Of a stretch of DNA of 64,000 bases, positions 1 through 7,700 are shown in pieces. The notes beneath the pieces were generated by a model, which saw only the letters and a program-made list of their open reading frames with translations, did no database searches and had not been told where the DNA came from. The stretch is from NCBI GenBank assembly GCA_902524245.1, contig CABZCN010000002.1, positions 1 to 64,000 on the forward strand, read 5' to 3'. The stretch is from an uncultured Alphaproteobacteria bacterium (GTDB taxonomy: Bacteria; Pseudomonadota; Alphaproteobacteria; HIMB59). Positions within the stretch are counted from its first letter, which is position 1, and every line of letters begins with the position of its first letter. The position numbers were made by a program, and so were the translations under genes.

Positions 1-595
1 TATATTCAAAATATGCTGGATAATTATCATTATCTGCTATCCTTAAAACATTAAGTTGATTTTTAATGGTTTTATTTATATCTAACCTATTACTCAATTT
101 ATTTCTTTTTTTATAATAAGACGACAGTCCTGATTGCTTTTTTCCTTTAAGATTTGGAAATGATTTAATAATTTTTTTTATAATTTTAACTGTTTCTCTA
201 AATTGTATTTTTTTTAAATCATCCTTTAACTCAATTCCTTTTAATTTCGCAAAGTTTTGATAATAAATATCACCGGAGTCAAAATTATTATTAGCCTCGA
301 AAGCAGTGAACCATATTAAACTTTTTCCCTCAAGAATTTGCCACTCTAGAGGTGAAATACCCTTCCCCTTTGGTAGTTTACTAGGATGAATAACTATATT
401 ATGCAATGATTTACTTAAATTCGAAATACTTACCTTTTTTAACGAAGATAAAATAAATGTAATATCACTTTTTTTTAATAAATTTTGACTGTGAATTAAA
501 ATGAATTTATGTCCAAGATTATTATTATTTATAAAGGCTTTAATATATTTTATTATCCATGATTTTTTATTATCTATTAAAAATTGAACTTTCAT
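1..595 (-). CDS. Formyltransferase-family protein, 3' end cut by window
   Basis: This is a partial gene: the ATG is at 595 and the reading frame stays open to base 1, giving about 198 residues with the C-terminus outside the window. The central stretch, with His70 in IHPSKLPKGKG, then SPLEW, and Asp106 in FDSGDIY, is the formyl-transfer core shared by methionyl-tRNA formyltransferase and the sugar N-formyltransferases. The residue two before the histidine, usually Asn, is Val here, and an Asn sits four before it (HNIVIH). From memory this HN-x-V-x-H form occurs in formyltransferases of O-antigen clusters. The location in a glycan island favours N-formylation of an amino sugar using 10-formyl-THF. 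The next gene (693) is divergent, so the gap 596-692 should hold promoters for both. The family call is fairly sure and the substrate is unknown. Confidence 0.75.
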   Translation of the reverse strand, partial: MKVQFLIDNKKSWIIKYIKAFINNNNLGHKFILIHSQNLLKKSDITFILSSLKKVSISNLSKSLHNIVIHPSKLPKGKGISPLEWQILEGKSLIWFTAFEANNNFDSGDIYYQNFAKLKGIELKDDLKKIQFRETVKIIKKIIKSFPNLKGKKQSGLSSYYKKRNKLSNRLDINKTIKNQLNVLRIADNDNYPAYFEY

Positions 596-692
596 TATAA
601 ATTTGTAAAACGATTATAATCTTTATAATAGATAAAATATATTTAAAAGAATAATTATAAAAAATAAATAATTTATAGATACCTCAAATTAA

Positions 693-1859
693 ATGGTAAC
701 AAATAAAATAAATATGAAAATTAGAGTATTTCAAATTCATTGTATGCCTCTTACTTCAAATCATTTTGTTTATCCCCCTTTAAATAAAATTAACTATGAA
801 TATTATATTTTAGACATTTCAAATATTTTTTTTAAAAAAGAAAGGCTTTATAAATACAGATATAATTCAAAGTTCAAGAAATATTCAAAATGTATTTATA
901 TAAATATACGTAATAAAAATGATCTTATAATTTTTATAAATAAAAAAATTAACAATAAATCAATTTTTTTATTTGATGATATTATTTCCGTTGATATTTT
1001 TTGGTTATTAAAGTATTTAAAAAAAATTAATCGAAAATATTATTTACCATATAAGGTAGCTCAATTAGTAAAAACCAAGTCAATATATAATAAAATTTCA
1101 GATAGTTTTTTTAGTTTGAAATATATAAAGTACGCGGTTCCTAGAATTCCACTAATAATAAAAAGATTAATCTATAAAAAAACATTAATTTATCAAAAGC
1201 CGGATATACTTTTTACACCAGGTAATTCTCATGAATATTGGATCAAAAATATCAAACCAAAAAAAATTATATCAATAAATAGCCCTCAAATTCTGAATAT
1301 AAATAGTAAAAAATTTAAAAGGCTTATTTATGTTGATGAATTTCAAATCTTTAATAGAGATAATGCTCTTTTTAACTTTAAACCAATTATTAGTGATATA
1401 GAAAAATATTATTTGGAAATTAATAATTTTTTAACAAATATCGGATACAAATATGGTATAAAAATAATAATTTGTTGCTCAAATAAACATTTTTACAAAA
1501 AAAATCCATACAATTTTGAAATTATATATGGAAAAACAAACAAATTAATTAGTAGTTCAGAATTTGTTTTAGGACACGACTCAGATGTTTTATTTCAGGC
1601 TGTTTATTCCCAATCAAAAATTCTTTTGATTAACTCCAATTTTCAATTAAAAATCAAAAATCAAAAAGCAATTGAAATGGCAAAACTAATTGGGTGCAAG
1701 ACTATAAATATTTCTAAGTATAATGATGAAAAAATTATTTCTCTTTTTCAAAAACCAAAAAAAAGAGAAATTTTACAGAAACACTTTTTGAAAAGTAATA
1801 ATAACAAAGAGAGTCACATTGTGACAGTTGCTAAAAATATTTATTTAGATTTTATGTAG
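693..1859 (+). CDS. Hypothetical protein, possible GT-B-like glycosyltransferase
   Basis: A 388-residue, very Lys/Ile/Asn-rich protein with no signal peptide or clear membrane helix. No family is recognised with confidence. The C-terminal third contains SSSEFVLGHDSDVLFQAVYS followed by a hydrophobic strand, which resembles the donor-binding half of GT-B transferases and capsule enzymes, where a Ser/His near a loop is followed by a helix at about residues 285-310. It is one of only two plus-strand genes in the island. Its last 19 bases overlap the tail of the convergent aldolase gene. A second in-frame ATG at 714 (MKIRVF) is an equally possible start, because neither site has a clear ribosome-binding sequence. 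A glycosyltransferase role rests mainly on context. Confidence 0.55.
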   Translation: MVTNKINMKIRVFQIHCMPLTSNHFVYPPLNKINYEYYILDISNIFFKKERLYKYRYNSKFKKYSKCIYINIRNKNDLIIFINKKINNKSIFLFDDIISVDIFWLLKYLKKINRKYYLPYKVAQLVKTKSIYNKISDSFFSLKYIKYAVPRIPLIIKRLIYKKTLIYQKPDILFTPGNSHEYWIKNIKPKKIISINSPQILNINSKKFKRLIYVDEFQIFNRDNALFNFKPIISDIEKYYLEINNFLTNIGYKYGIKIIICCSNKHFYKKNPYNFEIIYGKTNKLISSSEFVLGHDSDVLFQAVYSQSKILLINSNFQLKIKNQKAIEMAKLIGCKTINISKYNDEKIISLFQKPKKREILQKHFLKSNNNKESHIVTVAKNIYLDFM

Positions 1860-2602
1860 TCTAAGAAATTAGTGAAATAATTTTTTACAGCAACACCATC
1901 GTTTAAGAATGCGATAAAGTTGTAATTAAGGTCTTTTAAAAGGTTAGCGTTCTCATAAGTATTTGACATACATCCTGAAAATTTTTTATTATTTTTAATT
2001 ATAATATTATAATCATCTAGTTTATCTCTAACTTTTGGATGATCAATTTGCCCTGGAAGGCCTAGAGATTGACACACATCGAATAACCCTAAGTATATCA
2101 AATCTAGTCCTTGAACTTTACTAATCAAATCAAGATTCTTAAGGCCTTCAATTCCCTCAACAAGAACTCCGACTAACATTTCTTCATTAAGTTCTTTTGT
2201 TGAATTTTTTAAATTGGTATCATCAAAACCGTGACACCTTGTATAAGGGGAAATACCTCTTGAACCCTCAGGTTGATAACGACAGTATTTTACTACTTCT
2301 TCCGCCTGTTCTAAAGTAGAAATATTTGGGATAAGTATATTATTAATTCCAGTTTCAAGGCATTTCAAAATATGTTGTTTATCTGAGTTTGAAGTTCTAA
2401 TAATTGGGGTCATATTTGTAACTTCAGCAGATCTAACCATATTCTCTAAAGTTTCAAAATTGGACATGCCATGTTCTAAGTCTAAAACACAATAATCTAA
2501 ACCTGAAAAGCCCAGAGCATTGACTAAACTAGGAGAGGACATACTGCACCAAGTACCATAAACTATTTCTCCTGATAACAGTTTTGTTTTTAAATTATTC
2601 AT
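1841..2602 (-). CDS. HpcH/HpaI family class II aldolase
   Basis: A 253-residue protein of the pyruvate-dependent class II aldolases (HpaI, GarL, YfaU). These split or form 2-keto-3-deoxy acids from pyruvate and an aldehyde with a divalent metal. Visible active-site residues are His44 in LDLEHG, Arg69 in IIRT, Glu149 in VEGIEG and Asp175 in GLFDV; the acid pair falls at the same positions as the metal ligands of HpaI. RYQPEGSRGISPYTR is the family signature. It is the third of a tight minus-strand set (FAH protein, HAD, KdsB-like, aldolase), overlapping the KdsB-like gene by 4 nt. In this setting it probably works in the condensing direction to build an ulosonic acid, which is inference. A catabolic aldolase is the alternative. 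Confidence 0.85.
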   Translation of the reverse strand: MNNLKTKLLSGEIVYGTWCSMSSPSLVNALGFSGLDYCVLDLEHGMSNFETLENMVRSAEVTNMTPIIRTSNSDKQHILKCLETGINNILIPNISTLEQAEEVVKYCRYQPEGSRGISPYTRCHGFDDTNLKNSTKELNEEMLVGVLVEGIEGLKNLDLISKVQGLDLIYLGLFDVCQSLGLPGQIDHPKVRDKLDDYNIIIKNNKKFSGCMSNTYENANLLKDLNYNFIAFLNDGVAVKNYFTNFLDYIKSK

Positions 2603-3384
2603 CTTATATTTTTGTATTTGTGGTAATAGATATCATTTAACATTAATTTCTCAACTTGTATTCTATCATTCTCACAATCAACAGACTTGGTTAACTCATT
2701 TGAGACAATCATTTTTACTTTAATACCATGTTGCAATGCTCTAAGCATTTCTATTGACTCTTGCTTTTCTAAAGAAGTTGGGTTTAGTGTAAAGTTTAAT
2801 TTTCTTAAAGTCTGCCATGTGAATGGCATTACACAAACTTGTTTATACCATTTTGATCTAATTTCTTCATGATCTATTGATGGTATAAATGATCTCGACA
2901 TATACATTGCATTCATATTTAAATCGCAAACAACTTTAACCTCATTAGGATCTTTCATTTCTTCCATTTCAATTTCTTTACATAAATTAACAATTTCTAT
3001 GTCACTTTGTGTTTCTTCAAAAAAAGGTTTGATTGATAAATCTATCATATTAGGGGATGTTAGTGGCTCATCACCCTGTATTACTACAACTATATCTCTA
3101 TCATTTAAATTTTTCTGTTTACAAGCTTCTGCAACTCTTAGACCTGGTCGTTGAATATTCATATCTGTCATTACATAATTAAATTTTTTACTCAAAGCAA
3201 ATTCCTCTAACTCTTTATCACATATTGCTAAAAAAACTTCGCTAACATTTTTTGCTAATTCTGCTCTTCTATAACAATGTTCGATCATTGGGATACCATT
3301 AATTTTACATAAGGGTTTACCTGGGAATCTTGTAGAACCCATTCTTGCAGGAATACCAACAACAATTTTTCGAGATGAATTCAT
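2599..3384 (-). CDS. KdsB-like CMP-ulosonate cytidylyltransferase
   Basis: A 261-residue protein of the 3-deoxy-manno-octulosonate cytidylyltransferase family, which transfers CMP from CTP to a 2-keto-3-deoxy sugar acid. The nucleotide-binding N-terminus IPARMGSTRFPGKPL (about residues 10-24) and QGDEP (about 103-107) are intact. The sugar-binding parts differ from true KdsB: the usual H-x-x-G-T-D-R stretch reads QRPGLRVAEA, and the middle K-H-x-G-x-Y-A-Y region reads YKQVCVMPF. The C-terminal LE-x-x-E-x-LR pattern is kept. It overlaps the aldolase by 4 nt and the upstream HAD gene by 4 nt, so the three are probably co-translated. The divergence argues that it activates an acid other than KDO. 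It is separate from the two NeuA-type enzymes of this island. Confidence 0.85.
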   Translation of the reverse strand: MNSSRKIVVGIPARMGSTRFPGKPLCKINGIPMIEHCYRRAELAKNVSEVFLAICDKELEEFALSKKFNYVMTDMNIQRPGLRVAEACKQKNLNDRDIVVVIQGDEPLTSPNMIDLSIKPFFEETQSDIEIVNLCKEIEMEEMKDPNEVKVVCDLNMNAMYMSRSFIPSIDHEEIRSKWYKQVCVMPFTWQTLRKLNFTLNPTSLEKQESIEMLRALQHGIKVKMIVSNELTKSVDCENDRIQVEKLMLNDIYYHKYKNIR

Positions 3385-4133
3385 ATAAATAGTTTCAATT
3401 CTGTAATATTATTAATAACTTTTATTTTATATTTATTAGCAAATTTTAAATATAAATCATTGTTCTTATTATTCCAATTGGATAAACAAACCTTGTAATT
3501 GTTATCTTTTGGGGAAATTAAATGATCTGGAATATCATCAACGAATATAATTTGACTTTTATTTAAATTAAAGTCAGTTTTAATTTTTTCCAAACCATCT
3601 AATTTATTTTTTATTGCTTTAAAATCATAAATTAAATTTTTATTTAAATTTGGTAGATAATTTTTAATTATATCATAAACAGATTTTCTATCTTTCATAG
3701 TAAGTATAATAAATCTATTGTGAAAATATTGTTTAACAAAATTTATAACTTCTATATAAACGTAATTTAAACTTAGCCAGTTTTGATAATTGTCTTTTTT
3801 AATCTCTTCTCTTGTTTCATAAAATAATTTCTCAAATATACTAATTTTTTTGGTATCTAATTCGTTTTTTTTAAATTTAATAAAATTATTTATACTTATA
3901 TTATTTTTTTGATTTAAAAATTTCATTAAATAGTAGTATTCTTTTGCACCTTTTATAAATGGTCGTAGCAAACAAAATTTTTTATAGAAAATATGTTCAA
4001 TTTTATCAAACTCTACTATTTGATTGATATTATTAATTTTATTCCAAGTAATAATAGCTACAAGACAACATTCTTTATCAGAATTGCAAATAACACCATC
4101 AAAATCTAGTACTAAATATTTACTTTGAGTCAA
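3381..4133 (-). CDS. HAD-superfamily hydrolase
   Basis: A 250-residue haloacid dehalogenase-fold protein. Motif I is DFDGV at about residues 10-14, with the first Asp as nucleophile. Motif II is the Thr in ILTMK near residue 145, a Lys follows in the KDRKS region, and motif IV is VDDIPDH near residue 200. Such enzymes in nonulosonate and KDO pathways remove the phosphate left by the condensation step (as KdsC does for KDO-8-phosphate). The gene overlaps the KdsB-like gene by 4 nt and the FAH gene by 14 nt. A phosphatase acting on the aldolase product is therefore plausible, but the substrate cannot be read from the sequence. It is not a close match to KdsC, which is smaller and lacks a cap. 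Confidence 0.75.
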   Translation of the reverse strand: MTQSKYLVLDFDGVICNSDKECCLVAIITWNKINNINQIVEFDKIEHIFYKKFCLLRPFIKGAKEYYYLMKFLNQKNNISINNFIKFKKNELDTKKISIFEKLFYETREEIKKDNYQNWLSLNYVYIEVINFVKQYFHNRFIILTMKDRKSVYDIIKNYLPNLNKNLIYDFKAIKNKLDGLEKIKTDFNLNKSQIIFVDDIPDHLISPKDNNYKVCLSNWNNKNNDLYLKFANKYKIKVINNITELKLFI

Positions 4134-4896
4134 TATTGTTCTCTAAATCATCAAGACCTTCACATTTGCAAGTTAAAACATCTCCTTCTTTAATGTAGAT
4201 GCGATCTTGAACTCGAGGTGGTGATCCAGTAAGTATGATATCACCAGGATAAATAGTCATCCAAGAGGAAATAAAAGTTAATATTTTATCTATACTCATA
4301 ATCATGTCAGATATTTTTCCACTCCTTAAAAGTGTCTCATTATGAAAAAATTCAATTTGCTGATCTTTAGGATTAAATGAGGTGTCTATGTATTTGCTAA
4401 TAGGACAATATCTATCTGAAGATTTACTTCGAGCTAGATGATGATCCCTATTGTAAATATTTTGCGTTGTGATGTCATTGGCTAAAACATAGCCAAGTAT
4501 ATTACTTTTTTTGTTTGATGTTGTTTTAGTAATTTTTTTTTTTATAACGATGCCCAGTTCGGCTTCTCCCCAAGAGTTTAAGTCATTAAATGGAATTGAT
4601 ATAGGGTCACCATGAATACACAATGAATTATAAGATTTTAAAAAAGTAACTGGTTCCGGCCTATCTTTTGAATAATTTGTAATACCCTTATAATTTATAG
4701 CTAAACATACAATTTTTGTAGGTTCGCACGGAGGTAAAAACAATATATTGTCAATTTCTTCATATATATTTGTTTTAACAATTTCGTTATTAGAGAAAAT
4801 ATCATTCTGTAATCTATTTATATATTTTTTGTCATTTTTGATGATTAGGGCACCGTAATAAATACTGTCATTTATTTTGTATCTGCATATTTTCAT
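4120..4896 (-). CDS. Fumarylacetoacetate hydrolase (FAH) fold protein
   Basis: A 258-residue protein of the FAH superfamily, whose members hydrolyse, decarboxylate or hydrate 2-keto acids with Mg2+. The metal site appears as E-x-E in WGEAELGIVIKK (about residue 113) and as Asp in ANDITTQ (about 140). The family C-terminal pattern PGDIILTGSPPRV is at about 218-230. It is the first gene of the overlapping set FAH-HAD-KdsB-like-aldolase, and an upstream gap of about 50 nt separates it from the methyltransferase gene. FAH enzymes are usually catabolic, so their place in a sugar-activation cassette is odd. It could make or correct a 2-keto acid precursor. The fold is sure, the reaction is not. Confidence 0.8.
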   Translation of the reverse strand: MKICRYKINDSIYYGALIIKNDKKYINRLQNDIFSNNEIVKTNIYEEIDNILFLPPCEPTKIVCLAINYKGITNYSKDRPEPVTFLKSYNSLCIHGDPISIPFNDLNSWGEAELGIVIKKKITKTTSNKKSNILGYVLANDITTQNIYNRDHHLARSKSSDRYCPISKYIDTSFNPKDQQIEFFHNETLLRSGKISDMIMSIDKILTFISSWMTIYPGDIILTGSPPRVQDRIYIKEGDVLTCKCEGLDDLENNIDSK

Positions 4897-4946
4897 TAAT
4901 TAATATTCAAATAACGTATCAGACAGTTTAAAATATACAATTAATT

Positions 4947-5840
4947 TTAAATTTTAGTATATAAAGAAAAAATATCAGAACCATAGTTTTTATTGTCTAT
5001 ATTTTTTTTAAAGAAAAAATCAAACTCCTCAAGATTTTTATCTATGTATGTTCCATCTAAAATATCTTTAGAGGGTGATCCATTAATATACCAATTAAAA
5101 TAATTTTTTAAGGAATACTCTTGAACAGTAAAAATTTGAGATTTTAATAAATATTTATTAAGTAAGTATGATAAAGACCTAACGTTATAATAAAAGGGAT
5201 GCGCAACATGATAAAAAAACTTTTTAAATATTTTCATATTTTTTTTTGGTAGTGTTTTAAAATAAATATTATTTGTATTTGGGGTAATAGCAAAAAAATA
5301 ACCTCCATTATTCAATAAAGATCGAATATTTTTTAAAAAAATATGAGGGTTAATAATGTGTTCAATTAAGTGAATACAAAATATTAAATCAAAATTATTT
5401 TTTTTAATATCTTTTAAATCTCTATAAATATTCTCATAATTAATTTTACTTAAAAACTTATCATTTCTTAAATCGATTTCATGTGCAGAAATTCTTATCT
5501 TTGGAAATTTTTTTTTTAAAAAATTAGATGTCATACCCATACCAGGACCAATTTCTAATATATTTTTAATATTTTTTCTTTTTATTAATTTTTCTAAAAA
5601 TTTATGAGTATTTTTTAATGAATAAATCCTCTGTTCGATTTTTAGCTTATCACTTGAGTTTTCTTTGAACATTCTCGTTTTGTAATTTTTTGAATAATTA
5701 ATTTCTTTATAGTCTTTTATAAATTCTACTTCACAATTTAAACATTTATAAACTTCATATTTTCCCTCTCTTATTTCAGAGGCAACTTTTTTACATCTTG
5801 ACGATTTGCAAATATGACATTTAAGATTATTTTTTGTCAT
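4947..5840 (-). CDS. SAM methyltransferase with N-terminal zinc ribbon
   Basis: A 297-residue class I methyltransferase. The N-terminus has two cysteine pairs, CHIC (residues 9-12) and CLNC (about 33-36), which should bind one zinc. The Rossmann core follows: LEIGPGMGMTS near residue 95 is the SAM-binding loop, HEID ends strand 2, IHLIEHI near 155 is the family post-II motif, and the glycine pair in LNNGGYFFAITP precedes strand 5. Zinc-ribbon methyltransferases of this layout occur in sugar C- or O-methylation of surface glycans. The gene overlaps the upstream epimerase by 14 nt, so it is co-transcribed with it. The methyl acceptor is unknown. Confidence 0.8.
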   Translation of the reverse strand: MTKNNLKCHICKSSRCKKVASEIREGKYEVYKCLNCEVEFIKDYKEINYSKNYKTRMFKENSSDKLKIEQRIYSLKNTHKFLEKLIKRKNIKNILEIGPGMGMTSNFLKKKFPKIRISAHEIDLRNDKFLSKINYENIYRDLKDIKKNNFDLIFCIHLIEHIINPHIFLKNIRSLLNNGGYFFAITPNTNNIYFKTLPKKNMKIFKKFFYHVAHPFYYNVRSLSYLLNKYLLKSQIFTVQEYSLKNYFNWYINGSPSKDILDGTYIDKNLEEFDFFFKKNIDNKNYGSDIFSLYTKI

Positions 5841-6696
5841 TAAGGATTGTTTGAGTATATTGATATATCTCCTCTTTTAAAGAATTAAGATCTTTTTTGA
5901 TTAGTAATTTTATATTTTTATAAATAACTTTTGATTTTGGACTCAATCTGTAATGATGGAAATTCTCCTTACCATCAAATATAAATTTTTTATTTTCATA
6001 TTTATCTTGGAGGTATTTTATTAAATTTGAAGATTTTAGCAAACTTGACCCCTTGATATCGACAAAGACGTTAGTATATTTTTTTTTAATTATTCTAGCT
6101 GTTAAATTAATTGCATCGTTTATATTTATATAACTTCTGATTTCTTCCCCTGTACCTTTTCTTACAACAATTCTTTTCTTTTTAATTTGTAGAGCCAAGT
6201 CTTTTATAGAATTAGTATGGGGTGCGCCATTTCCATAAACTGAGCCGTATCTAATTATTGCAAAGTCTAATTTATGAAGTCTTTGGTATTCCATAATTAT
6301 ATCCTCACAAGTATTTTTAGAAATTCTATAAAAACTTCCTTTATTTCCTTTTGTATATATTGTGCTTGAGAAAATAATTTTTTTAATATTTAAATATAAA
6401 GATAGGTTTAAGACATTTAGTAGAGAAAATATATTATTTATTAGTGTTTTTTCTGGATATTTTACAGAGAAATCAATATCACTTATACTTGCCAAATGGA
6501 AAATATAATCAATTTTTTTATCTCTAAAATATTTAAATAATTTTTTCTTGTCATTAAGATCTATTATTTTTGAACTATTATTAGTCTTACTAATAATATC
6601 TAAGGGGTAAACATTATATCCTTTTTGAGATTTAAAATGGTTAGTTAACTGTTTTCCAATGAAGCCTTCTGAACCTGTAATAATTATGTTAATCAT
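5827..6696 (-). CDS. NAD-dependent epimerase/dehydratase
   Basis: A 289-residue extended short-chain dehydrogenase acting on a nucleotide sugar. It has the NAD-binding GSEGFIG at residues 8-14, a catalytic Ser/Thr region in FSSTIYTK (about 109-116), and the catalytic pair Tyr and Lys in YRISK (about 122-126). RYGSVYGNGAP matches the conserved R-x-x-x-x-Y-G stretch of UDP-sugar epimerases. It overlaps the sulfotransferase-like gene (4 nt) and the methyltransferase gene (14 nt). The length is slightly shorter than GalE or RmlB (about 310-340 residues), so the substrate domain is reduced. Which sugar it modifies cannot be told. Confidence 0.8.
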   Translation of the reverse strand: MINIIITGSEGFIGKQLTNHFKSQKGYNVYPLDIISKTNNSSKIIDLNDKKKLFKYFRDKKIDYIFHLASISDIDFSVKYPEKTLINNIFSLLNVLNLSLYLNIKKIIFSSTIYTKGNKGSFYRISKNTCEDIIMEYQRLHKLDFAIIRYGSVYGNGAPHTNSIKDLALQIKKKRIVVRKGTGEEIRSYININDAINLTARIIKKKYTNVFVDIKGSSLLKSSNLIKYLQDKYENKKFIFDGKENFHHYRLSPKSKVIYKNIKLLIKKDLNSLKEEIYQYTQTILNDKK

Positions 6697-7700
6697 TGAT
6701 AAAAAGGCAGATCATGCAAAAGTTCATATTCTTTATAAATTTTCTGAAATTCTTTAAAATAAAAATTTGATGCATTTTTTTTTATATTTAAAATTCTTTT
6801 ATCGAATATCGATTTTGTTTCTTTTGATCTATTTAATTTCCAACCAAATCTTTTTCTGTTCATACTTCTATATATGTACGGATCCTCTGGCAAATTATTT
6901 TTAAATTTAAATTTTTTTGTATTTGTTGTCTGTTTTATATTTATTTTTTTAGTAATTAATTTTTCTACGTCCTCAGTATTATATATAAAGCTTTCAAATG
7001 GTATCTGGATAAAGTTTTCACTATAGTAAGGGTTAATAGAATCATCAATCCTTTTTAAGTAAAGCATACTTTTAATTACTCGATCATATAAATTTTCAGT
7101 ATTTTTTGGCCCCCCACCCTCATACCAAAAAAGTTTTTGATTTTTTTTCTTATAAAGAAATTTATACATTCTTGGGCTATCAGAATTAATTGATTTGAAA
7201 TGATCTAACCAGAAGTCAAAAATATAAACAGGATGTCTAACCATAGATATAAACATTAAATCTTTACCAAGACATTCAAAAAAAAAGTTTTTATATGGAG
7301 ATGAAAAATGACTCATTATTAAAAAATATTTATGATTTTCTGATATTCTTTTTAATTGACTATCTCCATCTTTAGAAAAAAGATTTTTTAGGTAATACAT
7401 TACCTGATTTGATTGAAAAATACTTGAGTCATCATAAGGTCTAAAATTTAAGTCTCTAGAGAGAAAATCATTTTCGTAGTACATATCTAATCTATTGTTA
7501 AAGAGTGAAATGGCATAATTTTTATCGATTTTATTTCTTTTTACTAAAAACCCTATTTCAGCAAAAATATGATCGACATTCATTTTAGATACTTTGTTGA
7601 AAGTTTGAAGATATTTGCAAAAAATACCTTTGCCAGAGGCAGTAAAGCCATCAACAATAATAATTTTATTACTTAATTTTTTTTTTTGAGTTAACTTCAT
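6693..7700 (-). CDS. P-loop sulfotransferase-like protein
   Basis: A 335-residue protein with a nucleotide-binding loop GFTASGKG at about residues 18-25, preceded by the strand KIIIVD. A second conserved patch, FISMVRHPVYIFDFW (about 149-163), resembles the 3'-phosphate-binding Arg/Ser region of PAPS-dependent sulfotransferases, which read R-[DN]-P with a following helix. The loop is closer to a kinase Walker A (G-x-x-x-x-G-K-G) than to the usual sulfotransferase loop. It may therefore transfer sulfate or phosphate to the glycan. No signal peptide is seen, so it acts in the cytoplasm. It starts immediately after the end of the ABC exporter gene and overlaps the epimerase gene by 4 nt. Confidence 0.55.
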   Translation of the reverse strand: MKLTQKKKLSNKIIIVDGFTASGKGIFCKYLQTFNKVSKMNVDHIFAEIGFLVKRNKIDKNYAISLFNNRLDMYYENDFLSRDLNFRPYDDSSIFQSNQVMYYLKNLFSKDGDSQLKRISENHKYFLIMSHFSSPYKNFFFECLGKDLMFISMVRHPVYIFDFWLDHFKSINSDSPRMYKFLYKKKNQKLFWYEGGGPKNTENLYDRVIKSMLYLKRIDDSINPYYSENFIQIPFESFIYNTEDVEKLITKKINIKQTTNTKKFKFKNNLPEDPYIYRSMNRKRFGWKLNRSKETKSIFDKRILNIKKNASNFYFKEFQKIYKEYELLHDLPFYQ

